Shown here one piece after another: positions 8,158 through 15,713 of a stretch of DNA of 24,101 nucleotides. Position 1 is the stretch's first letter, and every line of letters starts with the position of its first letter. The stretch spans positions 1 to 24,101 of the forward strand of contig DASYQJ010000119.1 in the NCBI GenBank assembly GCA_036005605.1. The letters are read 5' to 3'. The notes below the pieces were generated by a model. It was given only the letters and a program-made list of their open reading frames with translations, was not told the origin of the DNA and made no database searches. This DNA comes from JALZAA01 sp036005605. GTDB lineage: Bacteria > Actinomycetota > Acidimicrobiia > IMCC26256 > JACDBD01. Position numbers and translations under genes: made by a program.

Positions 8158-9351
8158 ATGACCACGACCGCGCCGCTGGACTTCGTCGACTCGGACGGGC
8201 ACGTGCTCGAGCACCCGGACGGGATGCTCGAGTACGCGCCGAGGGATCTCGCCGATCGCATCTGGCATATCGAGACGGATGCCGACGGCACGGAGTGGTG
8301 CATCTACGACCGCCAGCGACTGCCGGCCAACGGGCTGGCGCTGGCGGGGACGGCGGGGATGACGCTCGAGGACCGCGAGCGCGCGCAGCGCGGCGAGCTT
8401 CGCTACACAGAGGTCCGGCCGGCGGCGTACAACGCCCAGGCTCGTCTCGCCGACATGGACACCGACGGCATCGGACGAGCCATCGTGTACCCGACGATGC
8501 TGCTCGGGATCGGCGGGCTGCGCGACGCCGAGTTCGCGGACGCGCAGTGCCGGGCGTACAACGACTGGCTCTCCGATCACGTCCAGGACGGCGCCGGTCG
8601 CTTGTACGGCGTGGCGATCGTCCCCCAGCAGGACATCGAGCGCGCCGCGGCAGAGATCCGCCGCGTCGGCGCGAAGCCGGGCATCGTCGGCGTGATGCTG
8701 CGCCCGAACCCGAGCGAAGACTGGAAGCCGATGAACAACGAGGTGTACGAGCCGCTCTGGCAGGCGGCGTCCGACGCCGGACTCGCCGTCGGGTTCCACC
8801 CGTTCCTTACGGCCGACCTCCCGGGCGCGTGCCTCGGCCTGCGGATCAACCGGCTCGGCATCGACAACCTGCCGGCCAGCGACGACTCCATCAACATCGA
8901 CAACGTCTATTTCACGCAGGCGATCTCGAACCCGTTCGACATGATGAACACGGCTGCGTTCCTCCTTGCAGGGGGAGTGTGCGAGCGATTCCCCGACCTG
9001 CGCATCGTCTTTCTCGAGGCGAACGGTGGGTGGATCGTGCCCTGGCTCGAACGGCTCGATCATCACCGTGAGATCTTCACGTGGGATGTGCCATGGCTGA
9101 AGCACGACCCGTCCGAGTACTTCCGGCGTCAGTGTTGGATCAGCTTCGACCCCGACGAGTCCGCGCTCGGGTTCAGCGCGAACTCGCCTCTGGTGGGCGC
9201 CGACCGCATCGTGTGGGCGAGTGACTATCCGCATCCCGATGCGAAGTTCCCGGGCGTGACGGAGGAGCTGCGCGAGGCGATGACCGGACTCACGGCCGAG
9301 CAGCAGGCCACGATCGCGGGCAAGAGCTGCCGCGCGCTGTACTCGATTTGA
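8158..9351 (+). CDS. Amidohydrolase-2 family metal-dependent hydrolase/decarboxylase
   Basis: This is a 397-residue TIM-barrel protein of the amidohydrolase-related family that includes ACMSD and aromatic acid decarboxylases. The N-terminal metal segment reads DSDGHVLE (about 11-18) instead of the more common DxHxH. Other landmarks are GFHPF, the FLEANGGWIVPWLERL stretch and the C-terminal WASDYPHPD with the conserved metal-site Asp. Similar proteins are abundant in actinomycetes as orphan hydrolases. The ATG is preceded by a G-rich ribosome site (GGGGGG, about 6 nt). It lies 37 nt behind the aldehyde dehydrogenase, so co-transcription is likely. Hydrolysis versus decarboxylation cannot be decided here. 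Confidence 0.92.
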   Translation: MTTTAPLDFVDSDGHVLEHPDGMLEYAPRDLADRIWHIETDADGTEWCIYDRQRLPANGLALAGTAGMTLEDRERAQRGELRYTEVRPAAYNAQARLADMDTDGIGRAIVYPTMLLGIGGLRDAEFADAQCRAYNDWLSDHVQDGAGRLYGVAIVPQQDIERAAAEIRRVGAKPGIVGVMLRPNPSEDWKPMNNEVYEPLWQAASDAGLAVGFHPFLTADLPGACLGLRINRLGIDNLPASDDSINIDNVYFTQAISNPFDMMNTAAFLLAGGVCERFPDLRIVFLEANGGWIVPWLERLDHHREIFTWDVPWLKHDPSEYFRRQCWISFDPDESALGFSANSPLVGADRIVWASDYPHPDAKFPGVTEELREAMTGLTAEQQATIAGKSCRALYSI

Positions 9352-9374
9352 CGAGCGGATGGGCTACCTGCGAA

Positions 9375-9418
9375 TGGCGCGTTTCATCCTGTGGGCTGGT
9401 ACTCGCGCCAAAGGATGA
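9375..9418. terminator. Two interleaved 7-bp stems between convergent genes
   Basis: TGGCGCG (9375-9381) pairs with CGCGCCA (9404-9410), and TCATCCT (9384-9390) pairs with AGGATGA (9412-9418). The two stems cross, so they are either mutually exclusive hairpins or a pseudoknot. They lie between the amidohydrolase stop and the convergent cold-shock gene stop. A role in 3'-end formation for either transcript is plausible; there is no T-tract. Confidence 0.4.
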
Positions 9419-9427
9419 GTGTGTCGG

Positions 9428-9628
9428 TTAGCTGATCCGGACGTTCTGGGCTTCCTCGCCCTTCTTGCCCGGGCCGACGTCGAACTCTACGCGCTGTCCC
9501 TCTTCGAGGGTGCGGTAGCCAGGCATTTGGATTGCGGAGTAGTGGACGAACACGTCGGGGCCCTCTTCACGCGAGATGAAGCCGTAGCCCTTTTCAGAGT
9601 TGAACCACTTCACAGTGCCAGTCGCCAC
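9428..9628 (-). CDS. Cold-shock domain protein (CspA family)
   Basis: This is a 66-residue single-domain cold-shock protein that binds single-stranded nucleic acids and acts as an RNA chaperone or antiterminator. RNP1 is KGYGFIS and RNP2 is VFVHYS, both intact, with the family's first strand GTVKWFNSEKG. The start is GTG with an AAGGAG ribosome site 8 nt upstream. The 188-nt region before it, up to the VOC gene, could hold the long untranslated leader common for csp genes. In actinomycetes such proteins are often constitutive, so cold induction should not be assumed. Confidence 0.97.
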   Translation of the reverse strand: MATGTVKWFNSEKGYGFISREEGPDVFVHYSAIQMPGYRTLEEGQRVEFDVGPGKKGEEAQNVRIS

Positions 9629-9816
9629 GAGAGTAACTCCTTACTGAATAACCGCTATCTCGTGCCCGACTGCTTGAGCACCTCTAGTACCCGGTTCTCG
9701 AGTACCTGCCTTTCGTGCCCACGTCTTGAGCACAGCGGGGAGTCGACTCAACGAGCGACCACCGCACCAAAACGGTATCAGTCGATTGGGACGACATCGA
9801 CCCGCCGATGCGTGTT
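9629..9816 (-). other. Intergenic region upstream of csp (probable long leader)
   Basis: This gene-free stretch of 188 nt separates the VOC gene from the cold-shock gene on the same strand. On the minus strand it holds two near-identical 9-mers in tandem, GTACTCGAG and GTACTAGAG, separated by 6 nt. It also holds a small hairpin near the VOC end. No convincing -10/-35 pair is visible. It is probably part promoter and part 5' leader of csp. Confidence 0.45.
9781..9801 (-). terminator. Weak terminator-like hairpin after the VOC gene
   Basis: GTCGAT (9781-9786) and ATCGAC (9796-9801) can form a 6-bp stem with a 9-nt loop, 15 nt after the stop of the VOC gene in the direction of transcription. 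A short T4 run follows about 8 nt later on the minus strand. Stem and tract are short, so termination is uncertain. Confidence 0.3.
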
Positions 9817-10191
9817 TTACGCGTAGTGGCGGAGCTCGACGACGTTGCCGTCCGGGTCGAGCACGTACAGGCTGGTCCCGTCGCCGCGTGCTCCCCAGCG
9901 CCGAGCAGGCCCGCTGACGACGTCGAAGCGGCCCGAGGCCGCGATTGCGTCGAGATCGGTCGGTTCGATGACGAGACAGACGTGATCGACGTTTTGTCCG
10001 GTTCGGTCGGTCTGGAGGAGGTCGATGATCGTCGTCTCGTCGAGCCGCAATGAAGGGAAGAAGACTTCGCCGCGTCGCCACTCCTCGACGCGCAGGCCTT
10101 CGAGCCCGAGCTCTCCGCAATACCACGCGAGGCTCCGCTCGACGTCGGCGACGTTGAGGACGACGTGATCGAGCGCGACCGCCTTCACCAT
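9817..10191 (-). CDS. VOC superfamily (glyoxalase/dioxygenase-fold) protein
   Basis: This 124-residue single-chain vicinal-oxygen-chelate protein has paired beta-alpha-beta-beta-beta modules. Likely metal ligands are H9 (LDHVVLN), the Glu of GEVFF, the His of VDHVCL (about H70) and the Glu of NVVELR (about E119). It could be a glyoxalase, epimerase or ring-cleavage dioxygenase; the sequence does not decide. Its ATG overlaps the stop of the acyl-CoA dehydrogenase gene (TGATG), so it is translated in a coupled way from the fadD-fadE transcript. This makes a role in the same acyl-CoA pathway, for instance as a methylmalonyl-type epimerase, conceivable but unproven. Confidence 0.9.
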   Translation of the reverse strand: MVKAVALDHVVLNVADVERSLAWYCGELGLEGLRVEEWRRGEVFFPSLRLDETTIIDLLQTDRTGQNVDHVCLVIEPTDLDAIAASGRFDVVSGPARRWGARGDGTSLYVLDPDGNVVELRHYA

Positions 10192-11366
10192 CAGTCTCGA
10201 ACCCCCTCGCGCGGCAGACCGAGCAACCGCTCGCCGATGATCGTGCGCTGGACCTCCGAGGTGCCGCCGGCGATCGACGCCGCCTTGCTCCAGAGCCACT
10301 GCCGCTGCCACGCGCCCGCCCCGGGGTTGTCGCCGGCCCCGAACCACAGCGGCCCCGCCTCGCCCACCACGTCGAGCGCCCCGTCCGAGAGATGCTGCGT
10401 CATGTCGGTCCACGCGAGCTTGACCCAGCTGGACTCCGGGCCGGGCTCGACACCCTGTCCCAGCCGCGACAACGTGCGCCAGTTGTGCAATCGGAGGACG
10501 CGCAGTTCGACGAACGCCTGCGCGAGCGCGTCCGCGATCTCCGGCTCGTCCAGCCCCCGCCGGTCGGCGGCGAGCGCGTACAGATCGTCGAGGAACACTT
10601 CGTGCACGACCTGTTCCTTGAACGGAAAGGACGTGCCCCGTTCGTGGACGAGCGTCGTGTTCGCGACCGCCCAGCCGCGGTCGAGCTCTCCCACCAGATG
10701 GTCGCGTGGCACGAAGACCTCGTCGAGGAACACCTCGTTGAACTCCGCCTCTCCGGTGATCTGCACCAGCGGGCGCACGTCGATCCCCTGCGCCTCCATG
10801 TCGACGACGAGGTACGAGATACCCCGATGCCGGGGCGCGTCCGGATTCGTGCGCGCCAGACAGATCCCCCACCGGGCGTGGCGCGCGTAGCTCGTCCACA
10901 CCTTCTGGCCGCTGAGCAGCCAACCGTCGTCGACGGGCACGGCTCGAGTCGTCAACGACGCGAGATCGCTCCCCGCGCCCGGCTCGCTGAAGAGCTGGCA
11001 CCAGATCTCCTCGGCGGTGAGGATCCGGGGGAGCCATCGCTCCTTCTGGTCGTCGCTGCCGTGGGCGAGAAGGGTGGGACCGGCGAGGTTGATGCCGACC
11101 CGGTTGACGGGCTGAACGGCGCGGGCGCGGGCGTACTCCATGTTGAAGATCGCGACCTGCACCGGGGAAGCGCTGCGCCCGCCGTACTCGGCCGGCCAGT
11201 GGATGCCGACCCAGCGCCCGGCCGCCAGCTTCGCCTGCCACCGTCTCCCCCAGGCGACCTCGTCGTCGACGGACTGGAAGGCGGGCGGGTGCTCGACATT
11301 CGCGCTCATCCACTCCCGCACCTCCGCCGCGAAGGCGCGCTCGTCGTCGGTGAAGCTCAGGTCCAC
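10191..11366 (-). CDS. Acyl-CoA dehydrogenase (FadE type)
   Basis: This 391-residue FAD acyl-CoA dehydrogenase introduces the alpha-beta double bond into an acyl-CoA. The middle-domain signature CQLFSEPGAGSDLASL lies at about 123-138, and the C-terminal IAGGTSEVQRTIIGERLLGLPRE at about 366-388. At the MCAD-type catalytic Glu position (YEGT) this protein has AGGT, with no Glu. A Glu at 242 (VHERG) is at the place used as base by isovaleryl-CoA dehydrogenase and, as I recall, by the mycobacterial steroid enzyme FadE26, so it may still be active or act as one half of a heteromer. GTG start overlaps the fadD stop (TAGTG). It resembles mycobacterial steroid side-chain FadE proteins. Confidence 0.94.
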   Translation of the reverse strand: MDLSFTDDERAFAAEVREWMSANVEHPPAFQSVDDEVAWGRRWQAKLAAGRWVGIHWPAEYGGRSASPVQVAIFNMEYARARAVQPVNRVGINLAGPTLLAHGSDDQKERWLPRILTAEEIWCQLFSEPGAGSDLASLTTRAVPVDDGWLLSGQKVWTSYARHARWGICLARTNPDAPRHRGISYLVVDMEAQGIDVRPLVQITGEAEFNEVFLDEVFVPRDHLVGELDRGWAVANTTLVHERGTSFPFKEQVVHEVFLDDLYALAADRRGLDEPEIADALAQAFVELRVLRLHNWRTLSRLGQGVEPGPESSWVKLAWTDMTQHLSDGALDVVGEAGPLWFGAGDNPGAGAWQRQWLWSKAASIAGGTSEVQRTIIGERLLGLPREGVRD

Positions 11367-13120
11367 TACAGGTCCCAGAAGCGGTCGCGCCGATAGCGCA
11401 CGAACGACTCGCGCAGCTCGCGCTCGTCGTCGGCGGTGAACGAGCGATATGCGGCCTCACCACGCGCCCGCACGTAGACGTCGTCGCCGCCGACCTGATC
11501 GGAGCGCCACTTCTGGTGCACGAGGCTGCGCTTCACGATCTTGTTGGTTCCTGTGGTCGGCGGGTCGCGCAGGATGCGCACGTAGCGCGGTCGCCACTTC
11601 GGGCCGATTCCGTCCTGGGCGTCCACCCACGCCGCGAACCCGGCGGGGTCGAACCGCGAGCCGTCACGCAGCACGACCCCGGCCATGACCTGGTCGCCGG
11701 CTTGGTCGTCGGGCACTCCGTACACGGCGGCGAGCACGACATCGGGGTGCCGGCTCAACGCCGCCTCGATGGGCGCGGCCGGGAAGTTCTCCCCGTCGAC
11801 GCGCAGCCAGTCGGCGTTGCGCCCCGCGAAGTACAGATATCCGTCGTCGTCCAGGTAGCCGAGGTCGCCCGTCCAGTACCAGCCGAAACGGAGTGTCCGC
11901 TCGTTCGCCTCGGTGTTGTTGTAATAGCCCTCGAAGGGGCCGGCGCCCGCCGTGTTGACGATCTCGCCGACGCACTCGTCGGCGTTGAGCAGCCGGCCTT
12001 CGCCGTCGAAGCGGGCGCGCGGCCGCTCGTTGCCTTCCTCGTCGACGACCTTGACCGCGGGCACGACCTTCCCGAGCGCGCCGGCGCGCTCCTCGGCGTC
12101 GCGATCGACGGCGACGCCGCCCTCGGTGGCCCCGTATGCATCGATGACGTCCACACCGAAGCGACGCGAGAACGCTTCGACGACCTCCGGCGAGCCCTCG
12201 TTGCCGAACGCGACGCGCAGCTGGTTGTCGGCATCGTCGGGGAGCTCCGGCGTGGCGAGGAGGTACGCCAGCGGCTTGCCCGTGTAGTTGAAGTACGTCG
12301 AGCCGTAGCGACGGACGTCGGCAAGCCACCGCGAAGCGCTGAATCTGCGACCGAGGCCGACCGACGCCCCGTACACGATCGACGGCGCCCAGCCGACCAT
12401 CAGCGCGTTCGAGTGGAAGAGCGGCATGCACACGTAGCCGACGTCGTCGGGCCCGAGGTCCATGATCATGCCCATCCGGTTACCGGTGACCATGAACCGC
12501 CGCTGGCTGCAGATGACGGCCTTGGGTGCGGCGGACGTGCCGGACGTGAAGATGAGCCCCCACAGCGTGTCGGGGTCCGGCTCCAGGCCGGGATCCACGG
12601 CGTTGACGCCGGCCAGGGCGTCGTCCAGCGGCTTGCCCAGGCTCGGTTCGGGGTCGTCGCCGTCGGCGAAGCACGTGGACACGAGCAGGTTGTCCGCTTC
12701 GGTCGGCAGACGCCCCGCGATCGGCTCGAGCAACGGCGCGTGGCGCGGCTCGGTCACGATCAACCCCGCGTGGGTGTGCTCGATGTCGTGCAGGAGGTGC
12801 TCGTCGCGCCGGGTGTGATTGAGGCCGACGACCGCCGCGCCCGCCAGCGCGGCGCCGCCGAGCGCGAAGAGGTAGTCGGGTGTGTTGTCGAGCAGCACGC
12901 CGACATGCAACGCCCGGCTTGCTGGCGCCCGAGCGAGGAACAGCTGTGACCAACGCCGCGCCTCCTCGACGTACTCGCCGTGCGTCCACACGCGGTCGCC
13001 GAACTTCACGGCCGGGCGGTCGCGAATGGCAGCGTCGGTTGCGTTGCGACGCAGCAGTGCAGCCGCGTTCGGCGCCGGCATCGGGGCCTGGCCCGGCGGC
13101 GGGGCCGCCCGGCGCGTCAC
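11366..13120 (-). CDS. Acyl-CoA synthetase, FadD17-like
   Basis: This 584-residue AMP-forming acyl-CoA ligase activates a carboxylic acid to its CoA ester. The P-loop is FTSGTSAAPK at 191-200. The AMP-binding DAYGATEGG and the hinge segment WYWTGDLGYLDDDGY follow, and the C-terminal catalytic Lys is in TNKIVKRSL (about K527). Overall features (VVGLNHTRR near 98-105, IVTEP near 121-125) remind me of mycobacterial FadD17, which sits next to steroid side-chain acyl-CoA dehydrogenase genes. The GTG start lies 20 nt after a 14-bp palindrome shared with two other promoters in the window. It is translationally coupled to fadE and then to the VOC gene, so the operon provides activation plus first oxidation. 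True substrate is unknown. Confidence 0.93.
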   Translation of the reverse strand: MTRRAAPPPGQAPMPAPNAAALLRRNATDAAIRDRPAVKFGDRVWTHGEYVEEARRWSQLFLARAPASRALHVGVLLDNTPDYLFALGGAALAGAAVVGLNHTRRDEHLLHDIEHTHAGLIVTEPRHAPLLEPIAGRLPTEADNLLVSTCFADGDDPEPSLGKPLDDALAGVNAVDPGLEPDPDTLWGLIFTSGTSAAPKAVICSQRRFMVTGNRMGMIMDLGPDDVGYVCMPLFHSNALMVGWAPSIVYGASVGLGRRFSASRWLADVRRYGSTYFNYTGKPLAYLLATPELPDDADNQLRVAFGNEGSPEVVEAFSRRFGVDVIDAYGATEGGVAVDRDAEERAGALGKVVPAVKVVDEEGNERPRARFDGEGRLLNADECVGEIVNTAGAGPFEGYYNNTEANERTLRFGWYWTGDLGYLDDDGYLYFAGRNADWLRVDGENFPAAPIEAALSRHPDVVLAAVYGVPDDQAGDQVMAGVVLRDGSRFDPAGFAAWVDAQDGIGPKWRPRYVRILRDPPTTGTNKIVKRSLVHQKWRSDQVGGDDVYVRARGEAAYRSFTADDERELRESFVRYRRDRFWDL

Positions 13121-13140
13121 CGCGTAACCGTCCCGCTCCC

Positions 13141-13154
13141 TGACATGCGCGTCA
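13141..13154. promoter_or_regulatory. Palindrome A, candidate operator of the fadD operon
   Basis: Read toward fadD (minus strand) the site is TGACGCGCATGTCA, with outer arms TGAC/GTCA. It lies in the 36-nt gap between the 5-FCL-like stop and the fadD GTG, 20 nt before the GTG. It matches palindromes B (18942-18955) and C (21918-21931) at 10 of 14 positions, with only transitions at the other four. Confidence 0.65.
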
Positions 13155-13156
13155 CG

Positions 13157-13912
13157 TTACCGGAGCCGTTGCAGGAGCGGGATGGCCGCGATCTTCTCTC
13201 TCGTGAGCTCGTGCCAACGCAGTCGCGGAGGTCGATGACCCCGCGGTCGTGGGCACTCGATCACGCGGTCCGGCGTGACGACGAGATCGACGTGGATGTC
13301 GTGCCCGGTGGTCGGGATCTCGCCGGCAACCCTGACCTGAAGGTCGTGGACCGTCGTGACGACGACCGTCGCGGGATCTATCAGCCCGGCTTCTGCCGCC
13401 ACCGCGAGCTCGAGATCGCTGAAGCCACCGCCTTTGCCGAGCCGAGCTCCGTCCTCTCCCACGGCGACGCACCCGGCGACGACGAGATCGACGGGCTCGA
13501 GGTCCGATACGTCGACGGTGACGGCCGAGCGCGACGCACCCTTGATCGACGATGCCTGCCGCGGCGAACCCGCGAGCAGCGTCGGGTCGAGCAGGAAGAA
13601 CGGCTTCGCCTCGGCGAGCCGCGGCACGGCCATGTAGAGGGTCTTCCCGTCCTCGAGGGCGCGCTGGCGGACCGGCCACTGCGGCGCGTCGGGGTTCGCC
13701 TTCACGGTGCCCGCGCGTAGCCATACCGGCACGCCGCGCAGACGTTCAGCGGCGGCCTCGGCGCCGACGAAGTTGGGGATGCGACCTTCGGCCCCCGGGA
13801 ACCGCGCCACCTTGGCGGCGCGCAATGCGGCCCAGGCTTCGTCACGCAGACGTGCCTTGGCGGCCAGCAAGTCGGCGTCGCCGCCCGCGTCGGCGTCGTG
13901 ACGTCGGGGCAC
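13157..13912 (-). CDS. 5-formyltetrahydrofolate cyclo-ligase-like protein
   Basis: This 251-residue protein belongs to the 5-FCL-like branch of the MTHFS family (NagB/RpiA/CoA-transferase-like fold). The family motif GxGxGYYD appears as GKGGGFSDLELA, and a VVAGCVAVGEDGARLGKGGG stretch precedes it. True cyclo-ligases are usually about 180-200 residues, so this longer form with the altered motif may not make methenyl-THF. The GTG at 13912 is chosen because TACGCT ends exactly 7 nt upstream and no ribosome site is visible, which fits a leaderless transcript. It is divergent from the dodecin gene and lies just upstream of fadD, but palindrome A between them suggests fadD is separately controlled. 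Confidence 0.82.
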   Translation of the reverse strand: MPRRHDADAGGDADLLAAKARLRDEAWAALRAAKVARFPGAEGRIPNFVGAEAAAERLRGVPVWLRAGTVKANPDAPQWPVRQRALEDGKTLYMAVPRLAEAKPFFLLDPTLLAGSPRQASSIKGASRSAVTVDVSDLEPVDLVVAGCVAVGEDGARLGKGGGFSDLELAVAAEAGLIDPATVVVTTVHDLQVRVAGEIPTTGHDIHVDLVVTPDRVIECPRPRGHRPPRLRWHELTREKIAAIPLLQRLR

Positions 13913-13918
13913 TTGCGC

Positions 13919-13924
13919 AGCGTA
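13919..13924 (-). promoter_or_regulatory. -10 box of a leaderless promoter for the 5-FCL-like gene
   Basis: TACGCT on the minus strand matches the actinomycete TANNNT -10 pattern. Its last T is 7 nt before the GTG at 13912, placing the transcription start at the start codon. No Shine-Dalgarno is present, supporting a leaderless mRNA. A divergent TAGCGT (13931-13936, plus strand) could serve dodecin. Confidence 0.5.
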
Positions 13925-13971
13925 CGGGCGTAGCGTGTGGCCTTTCCGCCGAGTCGCTGCCGGGAGGCTTG

Positions 13972-14190
13972 ATGCCCGCTCACCCAGATCACACGTACCG
14001 CGTGACCGAAGTCGTCGGGACGTCGACCGACAGCGTCCAGCAGGCCGTCCGCAACGGGGTCTCACGCGCCGGGGAGACCGTGCGCAACCTCGACTGGTTC
14101 GAGGTGACCGAGATCCGCGGATGGATCGACAACGGGGAGGTCGGACACTTCCAGGTCACGATGAAGATCGGCTTCCGACTCGACGACTGA
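13972..14190 (+). CDS. Dodecin family flavin-binding protein
   Basis: This 72-residue dodecin assembles into hollow dodecamers that store or buffer flavins. The family core NLDWFEVTEIRGWIDNGEV is intact, including the Trp that stacks on the isoalloxazine ring. The beginning (YRVTEVVGTSTDSVQQAV) and the C-terminal strand (FQVTMKIGFRLDD) also fit. The ATG has a GGGAGG site 4 nt upstream, with TAGCGT as a likely -10 about 35 nt before. It is followed after 1 nt by a DUF6282 hydrolase gene and further on by a flavin-dependent nitroreductase, so flavin supply to that operon is a reasonable guess. Dodecin is a normal housekeeping neighbour in actinomycetes. Confidence 0.97.
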   Translation: MPAHPDHTYRVTEVVGTSTDSVQQAVRNGVSRAGETVRNLDWFEVTEIRGWIDNGEVGHFQVTMKIGFRLDD

Positions 14191-14191
14191 A

Positions 14192-15058
14192 ATGGCCACA
14201 ATCGACCTGACCGGCGCGGCCGACCTCCACTGCCACTTCGGGCCGGACGCGCACCGCGAACGATCCGTCGACGCGCTCGACGCGGCACGTGATGCCGCCG
14301 CCGCCCGTCACGCCGCCGTCGTCCTGAAGTCGCACGATTACCCCACCGCCGCGCTCGCCGCCATCGTCGACCGCGTCGTGGACGGAGTGCGCGTGTTCGG
14401 TGGCATCTGCTGCGACCGCGAGGTCGGCGGCGTCAACCCGGCGGCGGTGGAAACGGCGCTCCGCGTCGGCGCCAAGATCGTCTGGCTCCCGACCCTCACG
14501 AGCCGCCAGGACCAGCTCAACGGGATCGGCGAGCAGCTGGGCGTCCCCGGTCCCGGCCTGTCCGTCGTCGACGACGACGGCAGATTGTCATCCGACGCGC
14601 ACGCGGTGCTCGACCTCGTCGCCGTCCACGATGCCATCCTCGCCACCGGGCACGTGACCTGGCCCGAGCACCTCGAGGTGACGAAGGAATTCGGTCGGCG
14701 CGGGAAGGTGCTCGTCACGCACGCGATGGAAGAGCTGGCGGGTCCCAATCTCACGGTCGAGCAATGCATCGAGCTGGCCGATCTCGGCGCCACGATCGAA
14801 CTGTGCGCGCTCACATGTCTCGGCGCGCTCGCCACGCGGTCCCCGGGCGAGATCGCACGCGCCGCGAGGACGATCGGCGCCGAACGGTGCACCCTGGCCA
14901 CCGACTACGGGCAGAAGGCCAACGTGCGGCCCGCTCCGGGCTTTCAGGAGTTCGCCGACGCGCTGCTCACCGAGGGTCTCGACGAGCGCGCGATTCGCCG
15001 CATGGCGTGCGACAACCCGTGCGCACTGCTCGCGCTCGAGGCGGAACCCGCCGCGTAG
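14192..15058 (+). CDS. DUF6282-type metal-dependent hydrolase
   Basis: This 288-residue TIM-barrel protein resembles the amidohydrolase superfamily group labelled DUF6282. The first metal motif is DLHCHFGPD with H13 and H15. A KSHDYP segment (K46, H48) may give the bridging Lys or another ligand, and VTHAMEE and ATDYGQ supply the later His and Asp. All expected metal positions appear present, so an active hydrolase is likely, but the substrate is unknown. The ATG begins 1 nt after the dodecin stop, which implies co-transcription. The downstream gene has its own -10 box overlapping this gene's stop codon. Confidence 0.85.
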   Translation: MATIDLTGAADLHCHFGPDAHRERSVDALDAARDAAAARHAAVVLKSHDYPTAALAAIVDRVVDGVRVFGGICCDREVGGVNPAAVETALRVGAKIVWLPTLTSRQDQLNGIGEQLGVPGPGLSVVDDDGRLSSDAHAVLDLVAVHDAILATGHVTWPEHLEVTKEFGRRGKVLVTHAMEELAGPNLTVEQCIELADLGATIELCALTCLGALATRSPGEIARAARTIGAERCTLATDYGQKANVRPAPGFQEFADALLTEGLDERAIRRMACDNPCALLALEAEPAA

Positions 15059-15061
15059 GAT
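15056..15061 (+). promoter_or_regulatory. -10 box overlapping the DUF6282 stop codon
   Basis: TAGGAT contains the stop codon TAG of the DUF6282 gene and matches TANNNT. Its last T is 8 nt before the GTG at 15069, with no ribosome site in the gap. This suggests a leaderless internal promoter for the next gene. Confidence 0.45.
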
Positions 15062-15068
15062 CCCAGCC

Positions 15069-15713
15069 GTGGAGGACCGCGCCACGCCGTTCCTGTATCT
15101 CGAGATGAGCAACGCGCCGGGCGACGAGTTCGCGGCGACGCGGGTGAACGACGTGCTCGCGCGCGGCGGCGTCGATCGCGCCACGTGGTGGGAGAACGCG
15201 TGCCGGGATCGCACCGACCTTCCCCGCAAGCTGCCCGAGTTCTCGCTGCTCGGCGTGTACGAGGTCGAAGACGGGTTCGCGGCGCCGAGGACGCCCGACG
15301 GCATCATCGGCCACCACTTCCGGCGCACTCCCCGCCCGGCCCAGGGGTCTCTCACCGGCCGGCCGACGCTCGGCCTGATGCTCGTGCTCATCAGCCCCAG
15401 GCAGCCGGAGCAGGCGCAGGCGCTCCGCGACTGGGCCGACTTCGTGCACATCCGCCACATCGCCGAGGCCGGCGTGCCCGGCTACTCGATGATCACCCCG
15501 TACGAGAACGTGACGGGAGGCGACCCGCGGTTCATGCACTTCTACGAGATGGACACCGAAGACCCCGAGCGGGCGTTCCGGACCATGACGCCGTTGGTCT
15601 CCGAGCGGATCGGCCAGCCCGGAACGCCGGCGTGGGACGAGTGGGCGAACACGCCCGAGCTGCGAATCATGTACGTCAACACGTTCCGGCGGCTCGGCGA
15701 ACGGTCGGCGTGA
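15069..15713 (+). CDS. Unrecognised protein, perhaps dimeric alpha/beta-barrel (EthD-like)
   Basis: I do not recognise this 214-residue protein with certainty. It has no signal peptide, membrane helix or metal signature. The pattern LISPRQPEQAQALRDWADFVHIRHI followed by strands (GYSMITPYENV, RFMHFYEMD) and a helix (PERAFRTM) resembles ferredoxin-like repeats of EthD or DUF4286-type dimeric barrels. This is inference from secondary-structure feel only. The GTG start has no ribosome site but a TAGGAT -10 8 nt upstream, so the mRNA may be leaderless. Its stop overlaps the nitroreductase start (GTGA), so the two are translationally coupled and may share a pathway. Codon use matches the neighbours. 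Confidence 0.78.
   Translation: MEDRATPFLYLEMSNAPGDEFAATRVNDVLARGGVDRATWWENACRDRTDLPRKLPEFSLLGVYEVEDGFAAPRTPDGIIGHHFRRTPRPAQGSLTGRPTLGLMLVLISPRQPEQAQALRDWADFVHIRHIAEAGVPGYSMITPYENVTGGDPRFMHFYEMDTEDPERAFRTMTPLVSERIGQPGTPAWDEWANTPELRIMYVNTFRRLGERSA

Noticed and set aside
9817..11463. A 548-codon fused frame on the minus strand covering the VOC gene
   Set aside because: Only the last 124 codons encode a recognisable VOC domain; the upstream part is an out-of-frame shadow of fadE.
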